Source: CAIWAH01 sp043755815 (GTDB lineage Bacteria > Verrucomicrobiota > Verrucomicrobiia > Limisphaerales > UBA9464). From it: 64,000 bases of DNA. The DNA is taken from positions 1 to 64,000 of the forward strand of contig JAYUSF010000224.1 of assembly GCA_043755815.1 (NCBI GenBank). The letters run 5' to 3'. A model generated the notes under the pieces. The model ran no database searches. It worked only from the letters and a program-made list of their open reading frames with translations, and had not been told where the DNA came from. Every line of letters begins with the position of its first letter. Within the stretch, counting starts at the first letter, position 1. The translations under genes and the position numbers were made by a program. This document shows, piece after piece, positions 24,949 through 33,867 of this stretch.

Positions 24949-26358
24949 ATGCTCAGCCGCCAGCGGCAACTCCTGACGAAACTGCACAAGCTGCTCGACG
25001 CAGCCTTGTTCGCCGCGGCGTTCTGGCTGGCCCACGCCATCCGTTCTATCGACTTCCTGGACCCCAACCACCTGATCCGGGAATTCGATGCCTATGCCTG
25101 GCTGCTGATCGTCATTGTCGTGCTCACGCCGCCGGTGCTGGAGCTGAACCGCTTTTACAACCGCTCGGTCTTCTCGTCGCGCCGCGACACGCTGTTCCAG
25201 CTGATCCGCTCCGGCATCTGGATCTCGCTCATCGTCATCACGGTTCTGTTCTTCCGCAAAGACGAGAGCGCGCGCGGCGTCATGGTGCTTTTCACCCCGC
25301 TCGCCGCGACGCTGTGCTTCGCCAAGGAGGAACTGGTCCGCCGCTGGACCGTGGCCCGCTTCGGCAACAAGGCTTCCCGCCGCCGGGTGATCCTGCTCGG
25401 CGCCGGGGGGAACGGCAAACCGGGTGACGACACCGTCAAGCTTGAGAAGTCCGTTGCCGCCGGCTCCCACGGGGAAGTCGAGATCATCGCCCGGCTCGAC
25501 ATCAACGAACTGTCACCCAACCAACTGGCGGAAACGCTTCACGAAACTTCGGCCAATGCCGTCATCATCTCGCCGCGACAGGCGTTGTTCGGCACGATTG
25601 AGCAGGCCATCCAGATCTGCGAACTTGAGGGTGTTGACGTCTGGCTGCTCGCGGATTTTTTTCAGACCCGCCTCTCCCGGGCGAGCGCCGACGAACTCAA
25701 CGGCCTCCCGGTGCTCGTCTTTCGGACCGGCCCCGACGCCTCCTGGCAGGCCCTGGCCAAGTCAGGCATCGACTTCTTCGGGGCTGCGACCCTGCTCCTG
25801 GGCGTCGTGCTCCTGGTCCCGATCATTCCCATCGCCGCCCTGCTGATCCGGCTGAGCTCGCCCGGCCCCGTGTTCTTCCGGCAACAGCGCGCCGGCCTCA
25901 ACGGCCAGCCGTTCACCATGCTGAAGTTCCGGACGATGGTGACCAACGCCGAACAGTTGAAGCAGGAGCTCGCCGCCCTCAACGAGATGTCGGGCCCCGT
26001 CTTCAAGGTCACCAACGATCCGCGCATCACCCCGCTCGGTCGCTTCCTCCGCAAATGGAGCATCGACGAGCTGCCCCAGCTCTTCAACGTGCTCCGCGGC
26101 GAGATGAGCCTCGTCGGCCCCCGCCCGCTGCCCGTGGACGAGGTCCGCCGCTTCGACGACCCCGCGCACCGGCGCCGGCTCAGCGTGAAGCCCGGCCTTA
26201 CGTGCCTCTGGCAGGTGAGCGGCCGCAACAACGTCAAGGATTTCAAGGAATGGGTCCGCCTCGACCTCGAATACATCGACAACTGGTCGCTCTGGCTCGA
26301 CGTAAAGATTTTGGTCCGGACCGTCCCCGCCGTCTTCGCCGGAACCGGCGCCAAGTGA
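24949..26358 (+). CDS. exopolysaccharide biosynthesis polyprenyl glycosylphosphotransferase
   Basis: 469 residues. Initiates polysaccharide repeat synthesis by moving a hexose-1-phosphate from UDP-sugar to undecaprenyl phosphate. N-terminal transmembrane helices (about 15-120), a CoA-binding-like central domain beginning RRVILLGAGGNGK (about 148), a further membrane helix near 285, and the conserved bacterial sugar transferase domain with LIRLSSPGPVFFRQQRAGLN, FTMLKFRTM, GRFLRKWSIDELPQLFNVL and MSLVGPRPLP. Full length for the WbaP/WcaJ group. Sugar specificity is unknown. Links the exosortase cluster to extracellular polysaccharide. Confidence 0.93.
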   Translation: MLSRQRQLLTKLHKLLDAALFAAAFWLAHAIRSIDFLDPNHLIREFDAYAWLLIVIVVLTPPVLELNRFYNRSVFSSRRDTLFQLIRSGIWISLIVITVLFFRKDESARGVMVLFTPLAATLCFAKEELVRRWTVARFGNKASRRRVILLGAGGNGKPGDDTVKLEKSVAAGSHGEVEIIARLDINELSPNQLAETLHETSANAVIISPRQALFGTIEQAIQICELEGVDVWLLADFFQTRLSRASADELNGLPVLVFRTGPDASWQALAKSGIDFFGAATLLLGVVLLVPIIPIAALLIRLSSPGPVFFRQQRAGLNGQPFTMLKFRTMVTNAEQLKQELAALNEMSGPVFKVTNDPRITPLGRFLRKWSIDELPQLFNVLRGEMSLVGPRPLPVDEVRRFDDPAHRRRLSVKPGLTCLWQVSGRNNVKDFKEWVRLDLEYIDNWSLWLDVKILVRTVPAVFAGTGAK

Positions 26359-26419
26359 CGTCCGGATCAATCCGGTGCCGATCGGCACTCCAGTTTTCGC
26401 GCCCTCAACCACCTTCCTT

Positions 26420-27412
26420 ATGCCCACGAAACCCACCCGTCGCCCCCCCGCCAAACCCATCGTTCAACCCGTCTCCGTCGTCACCGGCGGCGCTGGTTTT
26501 CTTGGCTCGCACCTCACGGACCTGCTCCTGTCGAAAGGGCACAAGGTGGTCATCATCGACAACCTGATCACCGGCTCGACCGACAACCTCGCGCACCTCG
26601 CCGGCCACGCGGACCTGAAGTTCATCAAGCAGGACGTCACGGAGTTTCTCTACCTTGCCGGGCCGGTGGACTACGTCTGGCACTTCGCCTCGCCGGCCAG
26701 CCCGATTGACTACCTCGAACTCCCGATCCAGACGCTGAAGGTCGGTTCCTTGGGCACGCACAAGGCGCTCGGACTCGCCAAGGCCAAGGGCGCCCGCTTC
26801 CTGATCACCTCAACTTCCGAGATTTACGGCGACCCGCTCGTGCATCCGCAGCGCGAAGACTACTGGGGCAATGTGAACACCATCGGGCCGCGCGGCTGTT
26901 ACGATGAGTCCAAGCGGTTCGCCGAAGCGCTCGTGATGGCTTACCACCGCGAGCATGCCATCCCCACGCGCATGGTCCGCATCTTCAATACCTACGGCCC
27001 CCGCATGCGCCTCCATGACGGTCGCGTGGTCCCTGCCTTCATCAGCCAGGCACTGACAAACAAGCCGATCACGATCTTCGGCGACGGCAAACAGACGCGT
27101 TCCTTCTGCTACGTCAGCGACCTGATCGCCGGCATCTATCGCCTGATGATGAGCGAAGGAAAGGATGCCCACCTGCCGACCAACATCGGCAACCCGCACG
27201 AACTGACCATGCTTCAGTTCGCCCAGGAGATCATCAAGGCCACCGGCTCGAAGTCGAAGATCGTCCACAAGCCCCTGCCCCAGGACGACCCCAAGCAACG
27301 CCAACCCGACATCACCCGCGCCCGCAAGACGCTCGGCTGGGAGCCCAAGGTGCAATTGGCTGAGGGCCTGACCGGGACCATCGATTATTTCCGCGGGCGG
27401 TTGGGCCGGTGA
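26420..27412 (+). CDS. uxs: UDP-glucuronate decarboxylase (UDP-xylose synthase), extended SDR
   Basis: 330 residues from the ATG at 26420; a GTG at 26375 would add 15 residues. Rossmann NAD-binding motif VVTGGAGFLGSHL near residue 20, catalytic STSEIYG and YDESK (Tyr-x-x-x-Lys) motifs, and the UXS-specific blocks FASPASPIDY, DPLVHPQREDYWGNVN and IGPRGCYDESKR. It converts UDP-glucuronate to UDP-xylose for polysaccharide synthesis. The adjacent glycosylphosphotransferase supports a shared exopolysaccharide pathway. Confidence 0.92.
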   Translation: MPTKPTRRPPAKPIVQPVSVVTGGAGFLGSHLTDLLLSKGHKVVIIDNLITGSTDNLAHLAGHADLKFIKQDVTEFLYLAGPVDYVWHFASPASPIDYLELPIQTLKVGSLGTHKALGLAKAKGARFLITSTSEIYGDPLVHPQREDYWGNVNTIGPRGCYDESKRFAEALVMAYHREHAIPTRMVRIFNTYGPRMRLHDGRVVPAFISQALTNKPITIFGDGKQTRSFCYVSDLIAGIYRLMMSEGKDAHLPTNIGNPHELTMLQFAQEIIKATGSKSKIVHKPLPQDDPKQRQPDITRARKTLGWEPKVQLAEGLTGTIDYFRGRLGR

Positions 27413-27436
27413 ACCGTCCCGTTGGGTAAATCCGTC

Positions 27437-27766
27437 ATGAAGCCAATGGCCAAGCTGTGGGATTTCGCTTTGGGAGTCCTCCTAATCGGCTCATTGCCCA
27501 TGGTCATGTTCGTATTGGTGATGGGTTTGGGGACGTTGATTAAGCCGGATCCCAACGGAACTCCCGACCTGATTGGGACTGCGATGGTGTTCGCCGCCGC
27601 CTTCACCCTGCCATTGGCCACCCTGGTTTTCGTATGCCGCTGGCGAAAAACGCATCGGCGGCTCCCAGTCTCGTTTCTATGGATTGAAGTCCTGCTGGGT
27701 TTGGTTACAGGAGCCGCTTATTTCGTCTACCTCGTCGCCATGTGGGGCTTTGCTAGCATCAATTGA
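27437..27766 (+). CDS. small hydrophobic membrane protein, unknown
   Basis: 109 residues from the ATG at 27437 (a TTG at 27422 is an alternative). Three to four predicted transmembrane segments: LGVLLIGSLPMVMFVLVMGL, TAMVFAAAFTLPLATLVFV, and FLWIEVLLGLVTGAAYFVYL. Composition is less GC-rich than the neighbours, with more T in second codon positions as expected of a membrane protein. It lies 24 bases after uxs. No family recognised; a real gene is likely but not certain. Confidence 0.55.
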   Translation: MKPMAKLWDFALGVLLIGSLPMVMFVLVMGLGTLIKPDPNGTPDLIGTAMVFAAAFTLPLATLVFVCRWRKTHRRLPVSFLWIEVLLGLVTGAAYFVYLVAMWGFASIN

Positions 27767-27861
27767 CCGACCGGAAGGCCACTCCGTGACGGACGACACC
27801 TTCAGCGGTCCAAAACCACCGTGACAGGCTTCCCGCACGCTGCTTGGTTCCTCCCGACTCC

Positions 27862-29118
27862 ATGGTCCCCTTGGCCCTCATCGGCGAAAGCATCCTGATC
27901 GCCATCGGCATCCTCGGGCTGGCGTTCTTCTTCCTGTGGCGCATGGCCAAGGGCGGCGGCAATGACGGCGGACTGCTTTCCCTGCCGGCCAAACTCCTCC
28001 TGACCGCCGTGCTGCTCGCGACGCTCGGCTACATGTTCCACCAGGGACGCGGCGGCAACCGGGGCGGGGCGGCGATCGCCCTGTTCACGGTCCTGCTGGT
28101 CGCCTTTCCGCTCGTGGTCATGTGGCTGCCCCAAGTCATCGAAACCGTGCTCAGCCCGTTCTTCGGTTCACTGACCGGCGGCAACGAACAGGTCGAAGCT
28201 AGGCCGATGTATTTCCGCGCCGTCGGCCTGCGTAAGCGGGGCGAATACTCCGCCGCCATCGAGGCCGCCGAGGCCGAACTCGCGCGCTTCCCCGACGATC
28301 TCGATGGGCTGCTCCTGATGGCCGACATTCGCAGCGTTGACCTGCGGGATCCGGCCGGGGCGTTGGGCCTGCTGGAACTTGCCGTGCTTGAGCCCAAACG
28401 CGCGCCGGCCAGCGTGGCGCTCCTGCTCAGCCACATCGCCGACCTGCAGGTGAACAAGCTCAACAACCCCGATGCCGCACGGGGCTCCCTGCGCCGGATT
28501 GTAACCGAGTTTCCCGGCACCGATGCCGCCGTGTTGGCGCAGCAGCGCCTGGCGCACCTTCCTGGCGAGCAGCAACTGCTCGAACGCTTCGACCGCCCCA
28601 AGCTCATCGTCCACCACCACCCGGGTAACCTCGGCCTCGACTCCACGGCCATTCCCGCGAACTCCGACTCGGAAACCGCCCTGCAACGCGCCGGCGAACT
28701 GGTCCGCCATCTCACCGAATTCCCCGACGACTGGGAACGGCGCGAGGAATTGGCCCGACTCTACGTCGATCCTCTGGGCCGATCCGAGATGGCGACGGCG
28801 GAGATGGAACATCTCATCCAGCATCCCGACGCGCAGTCCCGCCACATCGCCCGCTGGCTCAACGAAATGGCCGACCTCCAGCTCAAGGCTCCGGACGGAG
28901 TCGATGCGGCCAAACTCACCTTGGAACGCCTCACGACCCGGTTCCCCAACACCCCGTGGGCGGAGCAGGCCGCCGCCCGCATCCGCCTGCTCGGCCTCGA
29001 CCGTCGCGGCAAGGAGGCGACCCGCACCCTCCGGTTGGGCACCTACGAGCAGAACATCGGGCTGAAGCGCGGTGACCCGACCATCCCCGATCCGGCCAAG
29101 GGAACGAACCCCGAGTAG
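27862..29118 (+). CDS. membrane-anchored TPR-like protein, unknown
   Basis: 418 residues from the ATG at 27862 (MVPLALIGESILIAIGILG); a TTG at 27844 would add six. Three hydrophobic helices (about 1-28, 40-58 and 73-95) anchor a large soluble domain with TPR-like repeats (RAVGLRKRGEYSAAIEAAE, DLRDPAGALGLLELAVLEP, DAARGSLRRIVTEFPGTDA). Similar overall design to the protein at 3458-5401. It comes last in the rightward exosortase/polysaccharide run and might assist that machinery, but this is only positional inference. Confidence 0.72.
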   Translation: MVPLALIGESILIAIGILGLAFFFLWRMAKGGGNDGGLLSLPAKLLLTAVLLATLGYMFHQGRGGNRGGAAIALFTVLLVAFPLVVMWLPQVIETVLSPFFGSLTGGNEQVEARPMYFRAVGLRKRGEYSAAIEAAEAELARFPDDLDGLLLMADIRSVDLRDPAGALGLLELAVLEPKRAPASVALLLSHIADLQVNKLNNPDAARGSLRRIVTEFPGTDAAVLAQQRLAHLPGEQQLLERFDRPKLIVHHHPGNLGLDSTAIPANSDSETALQRAGELVRHLTEFPDDWERREELARLYVDPLGRSEMATAEMEHLIQHPDAQSRHIARWLNEMADLQLKAPDGVDAAKLTLERLTTRFPNTPWAEQAAARIRLLGLDRRGKEATRTLRLGTYEQNIGLKRGDPTIPDPAKGTNPE

Positions 29119-29290
29119 ATGCAGACACAGCCTTCTCCGTCGTTCGAATCGTAGCGGCCGGCTTGCCGTTAAAACACGCCACGTAGAGTGAAGGTTTGTT
29201 GCCGGCACTGGCCGTAACCACATCGGCAGGCGACCCGCCACTGGCAACGCAGAGCCCCCGTCCCTCTTCGCCTGAAGTTCCGGGGCAGGC

Positions 29291-30490
29291 TCAGTTTGGG
29301 AATTTTTCCTGACCGACCCTTCGGAGATGGGCAGCGCGCAACAATTCGATCGCACGAACGACGAGCTTTGAATCCATCTCGTGAACTTCCACTCCGATTC
29401 CAAGGTCGCGGAGCAGGGTGATCGTCAACTCGCCTCCCAGATGTTCACGGAATTCTTCGAGTCCGGCCGTGATGATGAGCTGTCCCGCCGCATCTACCCG
29501 GACAAGTTCCTCGGCGAACAGGTCGAAACCAAACCGCTCCAACAGCCGGAGCACCCGCCCGGCCGGGACCGGGGGCAACAATCGGGAGAGTTGCGCGACG
29601 TTCACATCGAGGGCTATGCCAATGGCGACTGCCTCTCCGTGGCTGATTCGATAAGCGGAGAGCTGCTCGATCTTGTGTGCCGCCCAATGTCCGAAATCAA
29701 GCGGGCGAGCGCTCCCCATCTCAAAGGGATCACCACCGAATGCGATGTGATCAAGGTGCAGTTCGGCACTCCGGAAGATCAGATGTTTCGTCGGCTCCGT
29801 CGCGAAGGCCGCCAAGGCTTCCGCATTCAGCTCAATCCAGTCAAAGAAGGCGCGGTCACGAATGCAGGACACCTTGATGGCCTCCACAAATCCCGCCCGC
29901 TTGTCCCGCGGAGAAAGCGTGTCGAGCAGGGAGAAGTCGTTGATGACGGCAAACGGCGGGGCGAAGGTGCCGACGAAGTTCTTTTTCCCGAAGGCGTTGA
30001 TGCCGTTTTTTACGCCCACTCCGGAATCCCCCTGTGCCAGCGTGGTCGTGGGAATCCGGATGAGGCGAACCCCCCGGTGAGCCGTCGCCGCCGCCAGCCC
30101 GGTCATGTCGAGCAGCGCGCCCCCGCCCACCGCAACCAGATAACTGTGTCGGTCAATGCGGTATCGGTTGATCAGCGCATGAACCGCAGTGACCTGGGCA
30201 AGGTCATTCTTAACCGCTTCACCGCCCATGACGAGCACGGGCGGACAGGCCAGTTCCAGGTGGATCGAATGCGCGGAAAAATAGTCGCGGATGGAATCCA
30301 CCAAGGAGCCATGCGCCTTTGCGAGCGCCTCATCAACGATCACCAGCACCTTGGCGCGACGGCCCGTCACCGCTCCACCGGATGCGGTTAGCACGTCACG
30401 GAGGACACAATTGTCCGAACCGAAGACGCGGTCAGTGAAGTGGACCTGCTGCCGCCAATGCACACTAATGGTGCGCTCGATCGTCGCCAT
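29291..30490 (-). CDS. 3-dehydroquinate-synthase-like sugar-phosphate cyclase (EboD-like)
   Basis: 399 residues, ATG start at 30490. It has the NAD- and metal-binding architecture of the dehydroquinate synthase superfamily: VAVGGGALLDMTGLAAA (about 117-133), IPTTTLAQGDSGVGVKNGIN (148-167), GTFAPPFAVINDFSLLDTL, GFVEAIKVSCIRD and HGEAVAIGIALD near residue 287. It diverges from classic AroB (GVGVKNGIN instead of SVGGKTGVN) and looks closer to the EboD group or other sugar-phosphate cyclases. No shikimate or other ebo gene adjoins it, so the product (dehydroquinate or a cyclitol) is unclear. Confidence 0.78.
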   Translation of the reverse strand: MATIERTISVHWRQQVHFTDRVFGSDNCVLRDVLTASGGAVTGRRAKVLVIVDEALAKAHGSLVDSIRDYFSAHSIHLELACPPVLVMGGEAVKNDLAQVTAVHALINRYRIDRHSYLVAVGGGALLDMTGLAAATAHRGVRLIRIPTTTLAQGDSGVGVKNGINAFGKKNFVGTFAPPFAVINDFSLLDTLSPRDKRAGFVEAIKVSCIRDRAFFDWIELNAEALAAFATEPTKHLIFRSAELHLDHIAFGGDPFEMGSARPLDFGHWAAHKIEQLSAYRISHGEAVAIGIALDVNVAQLSRLLPPVPAGRVLRLLERFGFDLFAEELVRVDAAGQLIITAGLEEFREHLGGELTITLLRDLGIGVEVHEMDSKLVVRAIELLRAAHLRRVGQEKFPN

Positions 30491-30771
30491 CGGTGTTATG
30501 TTAATGTTGGAACTGCGACCGCCAAACCGGAACCTGCCGAGGTGAGGGGCGATGCTTCCAGATGCCCAATGGATTTCGAAGCGAAACCTCTGAGTTTTTC
30601 GCCCAAAATGCGGACCCGGAAAGTCGGCTTCGCGAGTAACGTGGTCGGAAGCGAGTCGCAGTTCGGTGGCACTCCTGCCGGCGGCGGCCCGGCCGCCTTC
30701 GTCGGTTGAACGTAACCGACCGTTAGCGGACTCCCGGCATTCAGGCCCGCCGCCGGTGAGTTCACCCCGCT

Positions 30772-31419
30772 CTAACCCAGAAATTTCACCAACTCCGCGT
30801 AGAGGCTAGCGCGGTCGGCCAGCGCCGTCAGCGTTCCGTCGCGAAGCAGCAGTCCAAAGCCGCTTCCGTAGGCGGCGCCGTTGACGACACACCCGTCTGT
30901 GGCCGCTTCCCTCAGTTGGCGGCGTCCGGCTTCAACGGCCGCCTCGCGGTCGCCGTCCAATTCGTATTTCCAACCGACGATCCGTCCGTTGGGAAACCAA
31001 AGGGGAGTCTGAAGAAGGATTTTGGGAACGGGTCGCAATTCTACCCACAGGGAACCGGACCGGGTGGAAATCTTTTTGGCGCCAACGGGATGCAACTCGC
31101 CGCCGGCATCTCGGACAAAAATGCCGCCTCCGGTAAAATCGGAAACCGCCGCGGCGTGAAAAACTGCGACGGGATCCGGAGTCGCCAACTGCTCCAACGC
31201 CTTGGCCAACGAGCCGGTAGTGGAAAATCGGCGCACTTCGACCGCGGCCAGCGGACGCTGCCAAACCGCCGTCTCGCTGAGCAACAAAACCACCTCGTGG
31301 CCTGCGCCCGCGAAGACATTGGCCAAGTCCCCGCCGAGCGAACCGGTGGAGAAGTTGGTCAACCGCCGGGCACCATCGAGTGGCTCCCAAGTTGGCCCAG
31401 CGGTCACGATGCAGCGCAT
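30772..31419 (-). CDS. coaB: stand-alone phosphopantothenoylcysteine synthetase domain (CoaB)
   Basis: 215 residues. Joins 4'-phosphopantothenate to cysteine in coenzyme A synthesis. The family start is clear: IVTAGPTWEPLDGARRLTNFSTGSLG, followed by VFHAAAVSDF and a C-terminal VVNGAAYGSGFG. In most bacteria this domain is fused to the CoaC decarboxylase (Dfp); here there is no flavoprotein half before it, so it must be encoded elsewhere. PanB of the same pathway is at 15.4 kb. It lies 115 bases after rplS on the same strand but beyond a strong terminator. Confidence 0.85.
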   Translation of the reverse strand: MRCIVTAGPTWEPLDGARRLTNFSTGSLGGDLANVFAGAGHEVVLLLSETAVWQRPLAAVEVRRFSTTGSLAKALEQLATPDPVAVFHAAAVSDFTGGGIFVRDAGGELHPVGAKKISTRSGSLWVELRPVPKILLQTPLWFPNGRIVGWKYELDGDREAAVEAGRRQLREAATDGCVVNGAAYGSGFGLLLRDGTLTALADRASLYAELVKFLG

Positions 31420-31481
31420 CGGGAAACGGTAAAGATAACCGCTTCATCCGCCAATCGCTCGTTACCGGCACCGCCAACGAG

Positions 31482-31515
31482 AAAACGGCGGAGTCCGAAG
31501 ACTCCGCCGTTTTTG
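31482..31515 (-). terminator. rho-independent terminator after rplS
   Basis: A perfect 13-bp stem, AAACGGCGGAGTC (31483-31495) against GACTCCGCCGTTT (31500-31512), begins 22 bases downstream of the leftward rplS stop. On the minus strand the loop is TTCG, the classic stable UUCG tetraloop, and the stem runs into TTTTC. The plus strand also reads into TTTTT, so it can act in both directions. Confidence 0.88.
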
Positions 31516-31534
31516 GAGACAAATCCGGGGCGGA

Positions 31535-31906
31535 CTACTTGCCCGTAAATTCGCGCTCTTGAACCGCCATCGCGCCCTTGCCGAGACGCTTGCGGAGGTA
31601 GGTCAGCTTGGCCCGGCGAACTTTGCCGTGGCGTTCAATTTCGACCCTGTCGACCCGCGGCGAATGGAAGGGGAAAATGCGCTCCACCCCTTCGCCGTAG
31701 CTGATCCGGCGAACGGTGAAGGTCTTGTTCAAGGCATGCCCGCGCATGCCGATCACCAAGCCCGCAAAGACCTGAACCCGTTCCTTGTCCCCTTCGACGA
31801 CCTTGGTGTGGACCTTCACCGAGTCACCGACGTTGAACTTGAGCGGCTCCTTCCGGAATTGCTCGCCCTCAATCTTGTCAAACAGTGCACCTTTGTTCAG
31901 CTTCAT
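31535..31906 (-). CDS. rplS: 50S ribosomal protein L19
   Basis: 123 residues. Sits at the interface of the two ribosomal subunits. Typical L19 features: VGDSVKVHTKVVEGDKERVQVFAGLVIG, TVRRISYGEGVERIFPFHSP and KVRRAKLTYLR. Normal length and intact. It is the last gene of the rpsP-khpA-trmD-rplS run and is followed by a strong terminator. Confidence 0.97.
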   Translation of the reverse strand: MKLNKGALFDKIEGEQFRKEPLKFNVGDSVKVHTKVVEGDKERVQVFAGLVIGMRGHALNKTFTVRRISYGEGVERIFPFHSPRVDRVEIERHGKVRRAKLTYLRKRLGKGAMAVQEREFTGK

Positions 31907-31941
31907 ATTAATTCCTCAGTAAATTGTCACTTTTTCGACCG

Positions 31942-32643
31942 TTAAATGTTCCGCTTCCACCGCTTGTCCTCCCACAGGTCCGGACGTTTCTCCGCCGTTC
32001 GCCTTACCGCCTGCGCCTGTCTCCATTCCCGGATCGCCGCATGGTTGCCGGAGGTCAGGATCTCCGGAACCCTCCAGCCCCGGAATTCGACCGGCCGGGT
32101 GTAATGCGGATACTCCAGCATCCCCTGGCCGAACGATTCATCGACACTGCTGGCGTCATCTCCAAGTGTCCCGGGTAACAGCCGGGCCACAACATCAATG
32201 ATGACCATGGCCGGCAGGTTACCGTTGGTCAGCACAAAATCCCCGATGCTCAAATCGTCATCCACAAGGTGCTCACGCACCCGCTCGTCGTAACCTTCGT
32301 AGCTACCGCACAGGAACAGCAGTGACTCTTCCTTTACCAGCTCGCGGGCAATCGCCTGGTCAAAACGACGGCCGCTGGGCGAAGTCAGGATCACCTTCAT
32401 GCGATCACTGCGTTCGGCCTTGAGGGCTTCGACGGCTTCAAAGAGCGGTTCCGGCTTCAGGACCATTCCGGGCCCGCCGCCGTAGGGACTGTCATCAACC
32501 GTCCGGTGACGGTCATGGGTCCAGTCCCGCAAATCATGGATCCTAAGGTCAAGGATTCCCGCCTTTCGCGCCCGCTTGATGATGCTTTCATCCAACGGCC
32601 CCGTAAACATCGCGGGAAACAGGGTCAATACGTCAATTTTCAT
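31942..32643 (-). CDS. trmD: tRNA (guanine-37-N1)-methyltransferase
   Basis: 233 residues from the ATG at 32643 (MKIDVLTLFPAMF); a TTG two codons upstream is unlikely. Methylates G37 next to the anticodon and prevents frameshifting. Trefoil-knot signatures are present: DSPYGGGPGMVLKPEP, LCGSYEGYDERV, SIGDFVLTNGNLPA and a C-terminal FRGWRVPEILTSGNH. Gene order khpA-trmD-rplS matches the conserved ribosomal cluster. Confidence 0.97.
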   Translation of the reverse strand: MKIDVLTLFPAMFTGPLDESIIKRARKAGILDLRIHDLRDWTHDRHRTVDDSPYGGGPGMVLKPEPLFEAVEALKAERSDRMKVILTSPSGRRFDQAIARELVKEESLLFLCGSYEGYDERVREHLVDDDLSIGDFVLTNGNLPAMVIIDVVARLLPGTLGDDASSVDESFGQGMLEYPHYTRPVEFRGWRVPEILTSGNHAAIREWRQAQAVRRTAEKRPDLWEDKRWKRNI

Positions 32644-32685
32644 CGGCAAAACACGCGGTCCTGTTCACCCGCGCGGGCCGTCCGT

Positions 32686-32919
32686 TCAGTCGTCGATCAG
32701 GTCCACCACGCAGCGAACGCCTTTTTTCTGGGCACCCAACTGCACCAGCGACCGGAGCGCCTGAATCGTGCTGCCCCGACGACCGATGATCTTTCCCGCA
32801 TCTGCCGGCGCCACATGGAGCTCATAGGCGGTCAGCCCACTTTTCTCCACGGCCTTGACCTGCACGGCGTCAGGCTGATCCACCAACCCTTTCACCACGT
32901 ATTCGAGGAACGCTTGCAT
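32686..32919 (-). CDS. khpA: KH-domain RNA-binding protein KhpA
   Basis: 77 residues, a single KH domain with the GxxG loop in GKIIGRRGSTIQALRSLV. Family members (KhpA/YlqC) bind RNA with KhpB and influence cell envelope growth and mRNA fate in Gram-positive bacteria. Its place directly after rpsP is highly conserved. Intact and normal length. Confidence 0.93.
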   Translation of the reverse strand: MQAFLEYVVKGLVDQPDAVQVKAVEKSGLTAYELHVAPADAGKIIGRRGSTIQALRSLVQLGAQKKGVRCVVDLIDD

Positions 32920-32944
32920 GGTCTGTTGGCGCGATGCGCTGAAA

Positions 32945-33211
32945 TCAAGCAGCCGGAGCGGCAGTCGCGGCGGCCTTGCGGGCCTTTTTGATCATGCTGG
33001 CCACGGTTTCGGACGGCTGTGCACCGACCTTCAGCCAGTATTCCGCCCGTTCCAGCTTGAGGGTGAAATTAATTTCACCGGCCTGAAGCGGATGATAGGT
33101 TCCCAGCTCTTCCAGGAACTTGCCATCCCGCGGACTCCGCTGATCAGCGGCGACCACACGGAAAACCGGTTTGTTTTTTGCGCCAACGCGCTTCAAACGG
33201 AGTCTAACCAT
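32945..33211 (-). CDS. rpsP: 30S ribosomal protein S16
   Basis: 88 residues from the ATG at 33211 (MVRLRLKRVGAKNKPVFRVV); the open frame upstream is not part of the gene. Family features include ADQRSPRDGKFLEELGTYHP and WLKVGAQPSETVASMIKKA, with a short Ala-rich tail. First gene of the rpsP-khpA-trmD-rplS group. Confidence 0.97.
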   Translation of the reverse strand: MVRLRLKRVGAKNKPVFRVVAADQRSPRDGKFLEELGTYHPLQAGEINFTLKLERAEYWLKVGAQPSETVASMIKKARKAAATAAPAA

Positions 33212-33311
33212 ACAAATTCTATCGTTCTGCCGGGGTGTATCCCGGCGTTTGCCTTCAAAGGAGGGCGGAAAGTGACGAGCCAGAGCCCGGTGTGCAAGCC
33301 ATGTTTTCAGT

Positions 33312-33860
33312 TCACTTGAAGACGGTGAGCCCCAACACAATCACGAACACCCCCCAAATCAGCCCGCTGGCCGCTGCCAATCTAAGCCTTCCCTCGGAGG
33401 CCGTCACCCACGCCAGCCAATCCCGCAGCCGCCACGGCGACACCGACAGCCACAGGCCGACAAGCACCCAGACGTAGGCCCAGCCGCTGATGGCCCAACG
33501 GAAATTGCTGTCGTGCCAGCGTGCCTTTTCGCACATCAGCCAGGCCAGCATCAGCAGAAAAACCGTCAATCCGCGGACTGAAAGAAAATCCCGGACAAAG
33601 ACACAGCAGCCCACTCCGACCGCGCCGAAGCCGATCAGCATGAGGTTCTTGTAGGCCGCGATGTCCTGGAGCTGCTCCTGATACAGGTTCCATTCAAACC
33701 AAGCCGTGCCGACCAGCATCAGCAACACGCCCACGGCATGCCGGCGGTGGAACCCGCGCAGCCACGAGGTGGCCGGTTTCACCTGCAGCAACGTCCATCC
33801 GTGCGTCAGGATCATGCCGGCCCCAAGGGCGAGGCAGAGCTGGGAAAGGGTAACCTTCAT
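33312..33860 (-). CDS. integral membrane protein, unknown
   Basis: 182 residues with five to six predicted transmembrane helices (about 5-25, 42-60, 73-92, 95-110, 122-140 and 160-180). No family motif recognised. It begins 7 bases after the miaB stop on the same strand and is therefore probably co-transcribed with miaB, with the ribosomal-protein group 100 bases further on. Trp-rich loops (RWAISGWAYVWVLVGLW) are notable. Confidence 0.75.
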   Translation of the reverse strand: MKVTLSQLCLALGAGMILTHGWTLLQVKPATSWLRGFHRRHAVGVLLMLVGTAWFEWNLYQEQLQDIAAYKNLMLIGFGAVGVGCCVFVRDFLSVRGLTVFLLMLAWLMCEKARWHDSNFRWAISGWAYVWVLVGLWLSVSPWRLRDWLAWVTASEGRLRLAAASGLIWGVFVIVLGLTVFK

Positions 33861-33867
33861 TCGTGGT

